NCBI RefSeq assembly: GCF_900103275.1
Contig: NZ_FNGP01000003.1
Location: forward strand, 496,001-560,000
DNA: 64,000 nt
From: Tessaracoccus oleiagri
GTDB lineage: Bacteria; Actinomycetota; Actinomycetes; Propionibacteriales; Propionibacteriaceae
Direction of reading: 5' to 3'
A model generated the notes under the pieces. That model was not told the DNA's origin. It saw only the letters and a program-made list of their open reading frames with translations, and ran no database searches. Both the position numbers and the translations under genes were made by a program. Below, piece after piece: positions 56,551-64,000 of this stretch. Within the stretch, counting starts at the first letter, position 1. Each line of letters starts with the position of its first letter.

Positions 56551-57855
56551 TCAGGAGTCGAGCAGTTTCCTCAGCTCCTCGTCGAGGTCGTCGGAGGCCG
56601 ACTCGCCGTCGCTGGTGAAGGACAGCGGGTCCTCCAGGTGCCTGGCGTTCGGCACCATGTCCGGGTGCGACCACACCTCGTCACGCCCCTCGATCCCGCG
56701 GTCGTGCTCGATGGCGGCCCAGATGTTCTCGGCGTCGCGCACGAGCCTCGGGCTGAGGTCGAGCCCGATGAGCTCCTTGAGCACGGACCGCACGGGTCCC
56801 TCCGCGGCGCGCCGGCGGCGCAGCACCTCCGAGATGCGCCCCGCGTGCGGCATCCACTTCTCCATCGCGCGCCCGCTGACGTGGTCCACCCAGCCCTCGA
56901 CGAGTGCCAGCAGCACGCCGAGGCGGTCGAGGATCTCCATCTGCACGTCCGTCGTGGCGGGACGGAAGAACGACACCTGCACCTCCTCGCCGATGCGCGC
57001 GATGTCCTCCATCGACATGCTCTGAAGGTTCTCCGGGCTCAGCCGCTCCGCGATGGCGTCGAGGTCGATGGTGATCTCGCGGGCGTAGTGCGTCATGAGC
57101 GCCAGCAGCTGCGGCGACAGCCACCCCACCTGGTGGAACAACCGCTGCCGGGCGGACTCCCGCAGCAGCAGCACGAGCATCAGGTCGGTGTCGTCGGCGT
57201 CGAGGTTCTCGGTGAACTGGGCGATGTTGGACGGGACGACGACGACTCCCGTGCCCTGGAACAGGTTGAAGCCGATCTCCGTTCCGGTCAACGTGTCGCG
57301 GGCAACCTTGGTGAGTTCCCGCTTCAGGCGCTCCCGGTACATGAGCGAGGCGGACGTCTTCATCAGCGGGCCCATCATGGCCCCGAAGTCCATGCCCTCC
57401 GGTGCGCCCTCCGTCGAGCTGCGCTGGAGCGCCTCGCCGAGCCCCTCGATGATCGGCTCGACGATGCTCCGCCAGCCCGCGCTGGTCCCGTCGAGCCACT
57501 GCGACCGGGTGATGGTGCGGGCCGGGAGACCCGGGTTGTCGAAGGCGGTGAACTCGTTGAGCCATGACTGGGCCAGACGCTCGGCGTCGATGACGGCCTC
57601 GCGTTCGTGGGGCATCAGCTCCGGGTCGGGGCCCTGCGCCTCGGTGGCCTGCTTCGCGGAGGTCATCGTGGTTCGCCACGCCGCATCGGGGTCCTGGTCG
57701 GCCGGCGTGATGCCCCACATGCGGCCGCTGGCCTGCATCTGCTGCATCCGCTGCATGATCGCGTTGAGGTCGAGTTCGCCGTCGTCGCCGACGAGGCCCA
57801 TCTGCCGCAGCATCCTGCGCAGTTCCTCGAAATTGAAGTCACCTGGCTGGGTCAC
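56551..57855 (-). CDS. DUF2342 family zinc-metalloprotease-like protein
   Basis: The 434-residue actinobacterial protein has a helical N-terminus (FNFEELRRMLRQMGLVGDDGELDLNAIMQRMQQMQASG) and the DUF2342 core (VVVVPSNIAQFTENLDADDTDLMLVLLLRESARQRLFHQVGWLSPQLLALM). Such proteins are annotated as putative hydrolases or zinc-dependent metalloproteases. The motif E-x-A-R-QRLF has arginine where I recall histidine in most relatives, so activity is doubtful. The start is GTG 57855, with GGAGGTGGT before it. It is divergent from ylbL. Confidence 0.82.
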   Translation of the reverse strand: MTQPGDFNFEELRRMLRQMGLVGDDGELDLNAIMQRMQQMQASGRMWGITPADQDPDAAWRTTMTSAKQATEAQGPDPELMPHEREAVIDAERLAQSWLNEFTAFDNPGLPARTITRSQWLDGTSAGWRSIVEPIIEGLGEALQRSSTEGAPEGMDFGAMMGPLMKTSASLMYRERLKRELTKVARDTLTGTEIGFNLFQGTGVVVVPSNIAQFTENLDADDTDLMLVLLLRESARQRLFHQVGWLSPQLLALMTHYAREITIDLDAIAERLSPENLQSMSMEDIARIGEEVQVSFFRPATTDVQMEILDRLGVLLALVEGWVDHVSGRAMEKWMPHAGRISEVLRRRRAAEGPVRSVLKELIGLDLSPRLVRDAENIWAAIEHDRGIEGRDEVWSHPDMVPNARHLEDPLSFTSDGESASDDLDEELRKLLDS

Positions 57856-57963
57856 TTGTGACCACCTCCCTAGGCATCCATTCAACCGCACGGCGCAAGT
57901 GCGACGCATGCGCCTTGGGCGGTGTTGGTAGGGTTTCCCCGAACGGGGCGAAGGGAGACGACG

Positions 57964-59007
57964 GTGAACCGCAATGCCGTGGCCATCTCGTCCTCGGTGC
58001 TCTTCGTCATACTCGCCGCGATCCTGGTGCTCACGCCCGTGCCGTATGTCACGTGGCGGCCGGGGACGCCGGTCAACGTGCTCGCGTCCACCGACTCCGG
58101 TCCCATCATCCAGGTGAGCGGGGCGCCCACGTACGAGACGTCGGGGGAGTTGCTCCTCACGGTCGTGTCCACCTCCAAGGTGACTTCCAACGTCAGCCTC
58201 CCGGAAGCGATGATGGTCTACTTCGCGGAGGACTCCGACGCGATGCCCCGCGACCTCATCTACCCGCCCGGGAAGTCCGGCGAGGAGGTGTCCGCCGAGG
58301 CGGTCGCCTCCATGGACACCTCCCGCACCAACGCGATCGTCGCCGCCCTTCGTGCGGCCGGGATCTCGGTCACCGAGCGGCCCATGGTCTCCAGCGTGGT
58401 GATGTCCGGCCCGGCGGGCGGCCGGCTCGAGCCGGGCGACCTGGTGCTCGCCGTGAACGAGCAGCCGGTGACCACCACCGTCGAGGTCGCCCGCCTGGTC
58501 GGTTCCTCCCAGGTGGGGGGCCCGGTCACGTTCGAGGTCTCTCGCGACGGTGCACCCCAGACCGTCTCCGTCACCACGGCGCCCTCCTCGCAGGACTCGT
58601 CGCGCGCGATGGTCGGCATCGGCCTCGGGATCGGTTACGAGTACAGCCCGCGCGTCTCGTACGGGCTCAGCGACGACATCGTCGGGCCGAGCGCCGGACT
58701 GGTGTTCGCGCTCGGCATCTACGACCGCCTCACCGAGAACCCGCTCATGGGCGACGAGGTGGTCGCCGGGACGGGCGAGATCGACCCCAGCGGGCAGGTG
58801 CGGCCCATCGGCGGCGTCCGCCAGAAGATCAAGGGCGCCGAGGCGGCGGGAGCGTCCGTCTTCCTGCTGCCGCTGGACAACTGCGAGGCCGTCGCCGACC
58901 TCAAGACCGGCGTTCGCCTGGTGCCCGTGGCCACGCTGCGCGACGCGATCGCGGCACTGCAATTCCTTGATGAAGGTAACGAAGCGGAGGTTCCCACCTG
59001 TGACTGA
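57964..59007 (+). CDS. YlbL-type membrane PDZ/Lon-like (S16) protease
   Basis: The 347-residue membrane-anchored protease has one N-terminal membrane helix (residues 5-25), a PDZ domain (about 146-205, AGGRLEPGDLVLAVNEQPV), and a Lon-type catalytic domain with Ser243 (GPSAGL) and Lys288 (GGVRQK). In Bacillus YlbL degrades the SOS division inhibitor YneA. The small lexA-linked membrane protein at 20789 is a possible analogue of that substrate, though far away. GTG 57964 is chosen behind GGGAG. It overlaps the next gene by 8 bases. Confidence 0.9.
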   Translation: MNRNAVAISSSVLFVILAAILVLTPVPYVTWRPGTPVNVLASTDSGPIIQVSGAPTYETSGELLLTVVSTSKVTSNVSLPEAMMVYFAEDSDAMPRDLIYPPGKSGEEVSAEAVASMDTSRTNAIVAALRAAGISVTERPMVSSVVMSGPAGGRLEPGDLVLAVNEQPVTTTVEVARLVGSSQVGGPVTFEVSRDGAPQTVSVTTAPSSQDSSRAMVGIGLGIGYEYSPRVSYGLSDDIVGPSAGLVFALGIYDRLTENPLMGDEVVAGTGEIDPSGQVRPIGGVRQKIKGAEAAGASVFLLPLDNCEAVADLKTGVRLVPVATLRDAIAALQFLDEGNEAEVPTCD

Positions 59008-59515
59008 TCCCACACGACTCATCGCGGCGTTGACGGACGTCGAACGCCACGTCGCGACGCTGGGCTGGGACCAACCCGCCCGGCTGTTCGCGCTCGTCAC
59101 CACGAAGGACCTGCTGGAGCGCGAGCCGCAACTCGTCGGCCGGGTCCCCCAGGGTGCCGACGACGCGATGAGCGCAGTCGAACAGGACGAGTTCACCGCC
59201 ACCGACAACGTGTTCCAGCGCCTCAGCGAGATCTACTTCCCTGAGACGGTCGAGGGTGTGGCACTCGCGCTCGAGCGCACCGTGCTCCCGTCGCAGTACG
59301 AGAACGAGGTGCCCGCGGGCGACGAGGCGGCCTCGGACTTCGTCCGCAAGCACCCGAAGAAGGTCGACGTCCGCATCGTCGTCGGCGTCACGCGCGACGG
59401 TGCCCGGCACGGCGTGGCGCGGCTGAAGTCCGACCCTGACGAACTGCTCGGCTCCGAGGACCTCGTCCCCGGGCTCGCCGACGCGCTGTTCGAGACGCTG
59501 AGGAGCGAACCATGA
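59000..59515 (+). CDS. PPA1309 family protein
   Basis: The 171-residue actinobacterial protein of unknown role is named after a Cutibacterium gene. It has VTDPTRLIAALTDVERHVATLGWDQPARLFALVTTKDLLEREP, FPETVEGVALALERTVLP and KVDVRIVVGVTRDGARHGVARLKS, all typical. There is no signal peptide or membrane helix. GTG 59000 lies inside the ylbL end, behind GGAGG. The ATGA overlap to the UPF0182 gene couples all three genes. Confidence 0.85.
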   Translation: MTDPTRLIAALTDVERHVATLGWDQPARLFALVTTKDLLEREPQLVGRVPQGADDAMSAVEQDEFTATDNVFQRLSEIYFPETVEGVALALERTVLPSQYENEVPAGDEAASDFVRKHPKKVDVRIVVGVTRDGARHGVARLKSDPDELLGSEDLVPGLADALFETLRSEP

Positions 59516-62478
59516 GCGAGACGATCCGTTCCCTCGACGACCAGGGTCGCCGCAACCCGCTGCTGTGGATGATCGGCATCGTCGCCGTCCTCCTCGTGGT
59601 CGTGGTGGTGGTGTCCCGCCTCGTCACCGACTTCTGGTGGTTCGACAGCGTCCACTTCGAGACGGTCTTCACCACGCGACTCGTGACGCAGGTACTCCTG
59701 TTCGTCGTGTTCGGGCTCGTCATGGGAGGCGCGCTGTTCGCGTCCCTCGAGATCGCGTACCGGCTGCGGCCCAAGGTGCGACGGGCGAACCTCGACTCCG
59801 AGTTCCTCATCCAGGCCCGCGACGTGCTCGACGCCCGCTCCCGGACCCTGATGCTGGTGCCGTCCGCCATCATCGGCCTGATGGCGGGGATGAGCGCCGT
59901 CTCGGCCACCGACACCTTCCTGGCCTTCTGGCGCGGCACGACGTTCGGCACCCGCGATCCGTACTACAACCTCGACGCGTCGTTCTACGTCTTCGACCTG
60001 CCCTGGTGGCGGTTCGTCGTCGGCTTCCTGCTGACGACGCTCGTCATCTCGGCGATCGGCGCGCTCGTCGTGCACTTCATGACCGGTTCGCTGACCGTCA
60101 AGGCGCTCACGCGCACCGGCAACACCCGGGAGTCCCGCGGAGCCCACCGCCAGATGTCCATCCTGCTCGGCCTCATCCTCCTGGTCCTTGCCATCAGCAC
60201 CTTCCTCGGCCGCTACGGGTTCCTCTCCTCGGACAACTCCCTGTTCACCGGTGTCGCCTACACCGACGCGACGGCGCGCATGCCGGCCCAGACCATCCTC
60301 GCGGGCATCATCGCCCTCGTGGCGCTGGTCGCGTTCTACAACGCGTGGAGGATCCGCTGGGCGGTGCCGGGCGTGTCGATCGCCCTGCTGCTGGTGTCGT
60401 CGCTGCTCATCACCGGGCCTTACCCCTGGCTCATCCAGGAGTTCCAGGTGCTGCCCAACGAGCCCGACAAGGAGCGCCCGTACATCGGACGCCACGTCGA
60501 GGCCACCAGGGCGGCGTTCGGGATCGACGAGGTGGAGATCACCGACTACGAGGCCACCACGGAAGCCTCGGCGGGACAGCTCCGCGCGGACGCCGAGGCG
60601 CTGCCCGCGATCCGACTGATCGACCCGGCCGTCGTCGGGCGGACGTTCGAACAGTTGCAGCAGGTCCGCGGGTACTACCGCTTCCCGCAGACCCTGGACG
60701 TGGACCGTTACGAGATCGACGGCCGCAGCACGGACGCCGTCGTGGCCCTGCGCGAGCTCGACTTCGAGTCCGCCAACGCCGAGGTCACGTGGAACAACCA
60801 GCGCACCGTCTACACCCACGGCTACGGCATCGTCGGCGCGTACGGCAACCAGCGCCACAGCAACGGCGAGCCGGTGTTCTTCTCCGGCGGCATCCCCACC
60901 GTCGGCGTCCTGCCCGAGCACGAGCCGCGCATCTACTTCGGCGAGCGGACCACCGACTACATCGTCGTCGGCGCCCCGGAGGGCCAGGAGCCCGTCGAGC
61001 TCGACACCCCGACCGGCGGTGAGGGCCGCACCGAGTCGCGCTACACCTACACCGGCCAGGGCGGTGTGCCGATCGGCGACCTCCTGCCCAGGGCCGCCTT
61101 CGCGGTCCGGTTCGGCGACATCAACCTGATGCTGTCGGATCGGGTCAACGAGGAGTCGAAGCTCATCCACAACCGCGTCCCGCTGGAGCGGGTCCAGGAG
61201 GTGGCCCCGTGGCTCACGCTCGACTCCGACCCGTACCCGAGCGTGGTCGACGGGAAGATCGTCTGGATCATCGACGCGTACACCACCACCGACGAGTTCC
61301 CGAACTCGCAGAGCATCGACTACACGTCGGCCATCTCGGACTCGCGGACACGGACCGGGGTCCTGACCCAGCCCGGCCGCGAGGTGAACTACATCCGCAA
61401 CTCCGTGAAGGCCACGGTCGACGCCTACGACGGCACGGTGACCCTCTACGAGTGGGACGAGGAGGACCCGATCCTCCAGACCTGGTCGAACGTCTACCCG
61501 GGCACGGTGACCCCGAAGGAGGACATCCCGGCCTCGCTGCTGGAGCACCTGCGCTACCCCTCGGACCTGTTCAAGGCCCAGCGGGAGGTCCTCGGCCGCT
61601 ACCACACCACCAACTCCGACACCTGGTACCAGGAGTCGGACATCTGGGCGGTGCCCAACGACCCGGTCCGCGGCGGCGAGACCGAGCAGAAGGAGCCCCC
61701 GTACTACCTGACGATCCGCTGGCCCCGCGACACCACGCCGCACTACGCGAACACCACGATCTTCGTCCCCAGGGGCCGCGAGAACCTGTCGGTGTACATG
61801 TCGGCCAACGCCGACGCCACCAGCGACGACTACGGTCGCCTGCGGGTGCTGAAGCTGTCCGACGAGGAGCAGATCCCTGGCCCGGGGCAGGCGTACAACG
61901 CGATCCGCACCAACGAGACGGTGGCCGACCGGCTGCTGCCGTTCAACCGGGAGGGCTCCGACACGCAGGCGATCTTCGGCAACCTGCTCACCCTGCCCCT
62001 CGGTGGGGGCCTGCTGTACGTGCAGCCGATCTACACGATGACGAGCAGCACCACGGGTGGTTACCCGGCGCTGCGGTTCGTCGTCGTGCGCTTTGGCGAG
62101 AACGTCGGCATCGGCGACACACTGCAGGCAGCGCTCGACCAGGTGTTCCAGGGCGATGCGGGCGCTGACACGGGTGAGGTCATCGAGGGCGAGTCGCCCG
62201 AGGCCGAGGAGACCCCGGGCAGCGGCGAGACGCCGGCGCCCGGCGAGAGCCCGTCCCCGCAGCCGTCGCAGAGCCCGAGCGGCGCCGTCGAGACCCCGTC
62301 GCCCACCGCGTCCCCGTCCACCCAGGACGAGCGCGTGCGGGCCCTGCTCGACGAGGCCCAGGACCTCTACGAGGAGGCCGAGGCGGCGCTCCGCAACGGC
62401 GACCTGGCCACCTATCAGGACCGCCAGGAGGAGGCGCAGGAGCGCATCGAGGCGGCCATCCAGGAACTGGACGGCTAG
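59512..62478 (+). CDS. UPF0182 family large membrane protein
   Basis: The 988-residue product has seven or so membrane helices in the first 310 residues (LLWMIGIVAVLLVVVVVVSRL, VLLFVVFGLVMGGALFASL and others), then a large external domain (about 310-880). The Pro/Ser/Glu tail (about 885-935, EGESPEAEETPGSGETPAPGE) is disordered and is followed by a charged coiled coil to the end. UPF0182 proteins are widespread in actinobacteria and their function is unknown. It is the third gene of a coupled block with ylbL and PPA1309. A 14-bp hairpin lies just after its stop. Confidence 0.9.
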   Translation: MSETIRSLDDQGRRNPLLWMIGIVAVLLVVVVVVSRLVTDFWWFDSVHFETVFTTRLVTQVLLFVVFGLVMGGALFASLEIAYRLRPKVRRANLDSEFLIQARDVLDARSRTLMLVPSAIIGLMAGMSAVSATDTFLAFWRGTTFGTRDPYYNLDASFYVFDLPWWRFVVGFLLTTLVISAIGALVVHFMTGSLTVKALTRTGNTRESRGAHRQMSILLGLILLVLAISTFLGRYGFLSSDNSLFTGVAYTDATARMPAQTILAGIIALVALVAFYNAWRIRWAVPGVSIALLLVSSLLITGPYPWLIQEFQVLPNEPDKERPYIGRHVEATRAAFGIDEVEITDYEATTEASAGQLRADAEALPAIRLIDPAVVGRTFEQLQQVRGYYRFPQTLDVDRYEIDGRSTDAVVALRELDFESANAEVTWNNQRTVYTHGYGIVGAYGNQRHSNGEPVFFSGGIPTVGVLPEHEPRIYFGERTTDYIVVGAPEGQEPVELDTPTGGEGRTESRYTYTGQGGVPIGDLLPRAAFAVRFGDINLMLSDRVNEESKLIHNRVPLERVQEVAPWLTLDSDPYPSVVDGKIVWIIDAYTTTDEFPNSQSIDYTSAISDSRTRTGVLTQPGREVNYIRNSVKATVDAYDGTVTLYEWDEEDPILQTWSNVYPGTVTPKEDIPASLLEHLRYPSDLFKAQREVLGRYHTTNSDTWYQESDIWAVPNDPVRGGETEQKEPPYYLTIRWPRDTTPHYANTTIFVPRGRENLSVYMSANADATSDDYGRLRVLKLSDEEQIPGPGQAYNAIRTNETVADRLLPFNREGSDTQAIFGNLLTLPLGGGLLYVQPIYTMTSSTTGGYPALRFVVVRFGENVGIGDTLQAALDQVFQGDAGADTGEVIEGESPEAEETPGSGETPAPGESPSPQPSQSPSGAVETPSPTASPSTQDERVRALLDEAQDLYEEAEAALRNGDLATYQDRQEEAQERIEAAIQELDG

Positions 62479-63779
62479 GCCAACTCCACCACGGTCGGGT
62501 CGAAGCCCTGCAGCTGCTGCTGCAGGGCTTCGGCGTTCCCTGCCACTGCGATGACGAGGTCGTCGACGTGGACGAGCTCTCGCCAGGTCTCCGTGGCCTG
62601 CTCGACCGTGACCTCGCGCAGCGCGTCGGTGTGTTCGTTGACGAACGACGTGTCGAGCCCGGCCTCTGCCAGCACGGCGGCCTGTCCTGCGATGTCGGAG
62701 GAGGTCTCGTTCGCCAGGGGGGCGACGCCGATGCGGTACGCCTTCGCGTCCTCCAATTCGTCGCCGGTGAAGGGCTCCCTCAGGCGAAGGCCGTCGAGGA
62801 TGCGCGCGAGTGCGTCGCCGGCGACCTCGGTGCGGGTGTTGGTGCTCACCTGCGCGACGCTCGCGAGCGCGTCGGGGACGAAGCCGCCGTTCACGCCGTA
62901 GGTGTAGCCGAGCCGTTCGCGGAGCTCGAGGTTGAGCCGGCTGGCGAAGCCGCCCGCCATGATGTGCCCGGCGAGGCGGGCCGGCGCCCAACGGGGGTCG
63001 GTGCGGGGGATGCTGCGGACGGCGAGGTTGATGGTCGCTTGGACGGCGTCCGGCACGTCGACGATCAGCACCCGGCCGGGGCCCGTGGCCGGCTCGGTGC
63101 GTGCGGCCCGTTCGGCGTGCCCGGTCCACTCCTCGAGCGGCGACAGGTCGAGGTCGGGGATCTCTCCCACGACGATGAGCGTCGCCCCGTTCGGGGCGTA
63201 GTGCTGCCCGTGCCAAGCGACGACGTCGCTCCGGGTCAGGCGTTCGAGCGTCTCCGGTGATCCCGCGAGCGGGCGGCCGTGGCGCTGGTCCAGCCCGTAG
63301 AGGCCGGCGCGCAGGGCCCACCGGGCGGCGGAGGCCGGGGAGCTGCGCCGGGTGCGGTAGGCGGCCACCTGCGCCTCCACGTGCAGGGCGACGTCCTCCT
63401 CCAGGTAGCCGGGCTCGCGCAGCACCTCCGTGAACAGGGGGAGCACCTCACCGAGCCGGCGTGACGGTGCCGCGCCGCCGAGGCGGGTGGCCATCAGGTG
63501 GGCGCTGGCGTGCAGCGCGGCGCCACTCAGGTCGAGCAGCTCGGCGATGTCTGGGTGCGAGAGGGTCGACTCGTCGATCCCGTGCAGCGCGACGGTCCCC
63601 ACGCCCTCCAACTCCCGGGGCTCCATCGTCAGCGAGGCGGGCACGACGAGCTCGAACGCAGCGACGTGCTGGCCGGCCACGGGGAAGTGCCAGACGGTGA
63701 GCCCGTTGCGCAGGTGGTGGATCTCGGGCTCAGGGAAGCGCCAGGGCGAGGCGGTCAGTTCGACGGTGGGGCGATTCAT
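62475..63779 (-). CDS. M16 family peptidase, probably inactive partner subunit
   Basis: The 434-residue protein has the paired M16 fold but no HxxEH zinc motif in the N-terminal half. The equivalent region reads VGTVALHGIDESTLSHPDIAELL. The C-terminal half has the substrate-binding R/Y motif (LELRERLGYTYGVNGGF). This is the pattern of the non-catalytic partner in heterodimeric M16 peptidases. ATG 63779 overlaps the stop of the upstream gene (ATGA), whose product would be the catalytic subunit. The end is convergent with the UPF0182 gene and overlaps it by 4 bases. Confidence 0.88.
   Translation of the reverse strand: MNRPTVELTASPWRFPEPEIHHLRNGLTVWHFPVAGQHVAAFELVVPASLTMEPRELEGVGTVALHGIDESTLSHPDIAELLDLSGAALHASAHLMATRLGGAAPSRRLGEVLPLFTEVLREPGYLEEDVALHVEAQVAAYRTRRSSPASAARWALRAGLYGLDQRHGRPLAGSPETLERLTRSDVVAWHGQHYAPNGATLIVVGEIPDLDLSPLEEWTGHAERAARTEPATGPGRVLIVDVPDAVQATINLAVRSIPRTDPRWAPARLAGHIMAGGFASRLNLELRERLGYTYGVNGGFVPDALASVAQVSTNTRTEVAGDALARILDGLRLREPFTGDELEDAKAYRIGVAPLANETSSDIAGQAAVLAEAGLDTSFVNEHTDALREVTVEQATETWRELVHVDDLVIAVAGNAEALQQQLQGFDPTVVELA
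62501..62532 (+). terminator. 14-bp stem inside the M16 gene end, likely UPF0182 terminator
   Basis: CGAAGCCCTGCAGC (62501-62514) and GCTGCAGGGCTTCG (62519-62532) pair perfectly around a 4-base loop. It lies 22 bases after the UPF0182 stop codon, inside the last codons of the opposing M16 gene (…EALQQQLQGFD). There is no T-run, as expected for GC-rich actinobacteria. It would terminate plus-strand transcripts and may also hinder the opposing ones. Confidence 0.65.
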
Positions 63780-64000
63780 GCGGGATCTCCGGCCAGGTAG
63801 TGGAGTTGGTGCGCGTCGTCCGGGCGGAGCCAGCGGAGGGCAGCGGCGTGGACGTCTGCGGGGGTGAGGGCGAGCACCTCGTCGAGGTGCGTGTTCACGC
63901 GGCCCGGATCGCCGTGGAGCAGCCACGCCTCGTTCATCAGGTCGGCGCGCTCCTCGGCGGTCGACAGCTGGGAGAGCCAGCCCCGCTCGTACTGCGCGAC
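63776..64000 (-). CDS. M16 family peptidase, C-terminal fragment (cut by window end)
   Basis: The frame is open from base 64000 down to the stop at 63778-63776 and encodes 74 residues ending in a typical M16 C-terminus: ERGWLSQLSTAEERADLMNEAWLLHGDPGRVN and LALTPADVHAAALRWLRPDDAHQLHYL. The stop TGA overlaps the ATG of the following M16-like gene. The missing N-terminal part would be expected to hold the HxxEH zinc site, because the downstream partner lacks it. Confidence 0.85.
   Translation of the reverse strand, partial: VAQYERGWLSQLSTAEERADLMNEAWLLHGDPGRVNTHLDEVLALTPADVHAAALRWLRPDDAHQLHYLAGDPA

Noticed and set aside
59233-63321. A 1,362-codon minus-strand frame opposite the UPF0182 gene
   Set aside because: The protein is low-complexity (strings of Arg, Gly, Asp, Val) and overlaps a clear membrane protein gene and the M16 gene. 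It is an antisense shadow, although its length is striking.

Overview
This is a gene-dense, very GC-rich chromosomal window from an actinobacterium, most likely a member of the Propionibacteriaceae. The evidence is the high GC content, the ftsK-rimO-pgsA-cinA-clgR and DUF3046-recA-recX gene orders, DUF3046, DUF5679, DUF2342, UPF0182 and PPA1309-type proteins, a paired SigA/SigB, a LexA box of the Gram-positive type, and a class II ribonucleotide reductase behind NrdR. I see no rRNA, tRNA, insertion sequence, prophage or CRISPR array, and no gene-free stretch over about 200 bases. This reads as core genome, so the interest lies in regulation, gene fusion and small proteins rather than in an accessory island.

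Layout. 1-8811: DNA translocation, RNA modification and recombination genes (ftsK, rimO, pgsA, cinA C-domain, clgR, a DeoR regulator, DUF3046, recA, recX, rny). 8821-16868: a hypothetical gene and an epimerase on the minus strand, then miaB, a fused miaA-dapF frame, hflX and a DinG-type helicase. 16920-24660: pntAB, lexA, a small SOS-linked membrane protein, and the nrdR-nrdJ operon. 24737-32623: small metabolic and stress genes (SRPBCC, rhodanese, stand-alone E2-type acyltransferase, ilvD, corA, dedA, YbjN-like, PNPOx-like, Usp). 32620-44549: hrpA, tesB, a YflT-like stress protein, marR, an S9 peptidase, divergent sigB/sigA, and an amidotransferase coupled to a YbdK-type ligase. 44637-55617: an aminotransferase, then recC-recB-recD and a divergent uvrD2. 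55614-64000: a shortened ThiF/TOMM-like protein, DUF5679, a DUF2342 metalloprotease-like protein, the ylbL-PPA1309-UPF0182 coupled block, and a pair of M16 peptidase-type genes cut by the window end.

How it works together. DNA repair dominates: recA-recX, lexA and the small membrane protein share LexA-type boxes, and RecBCD, UvrD2 and DinG supply helicase/nuclease functions. A second circuit is envelope and protein stress: clgR and sigB each carry an ECF-type promoter of identical geometry (GGAA[T/C]-N18-GTTG), which suggests one extracytoplasmic sigma factor controls both. NrdR boxes sit at the nrdR-nrdJ promoter. Many genes have a TANNNT hexamer 6-9 bases before the start codon and no Shine-Dalgarno, which indicates widespread leaderless transcripts. 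The most notable points are the in-frame miaA-dapF fusion with an internal dapF start, the LysM-less protein beside lexA, the twin ECF promoters, the shared -10 of deoR and DUF3046, and strong hairpins inside the coding ends of convergent genes.
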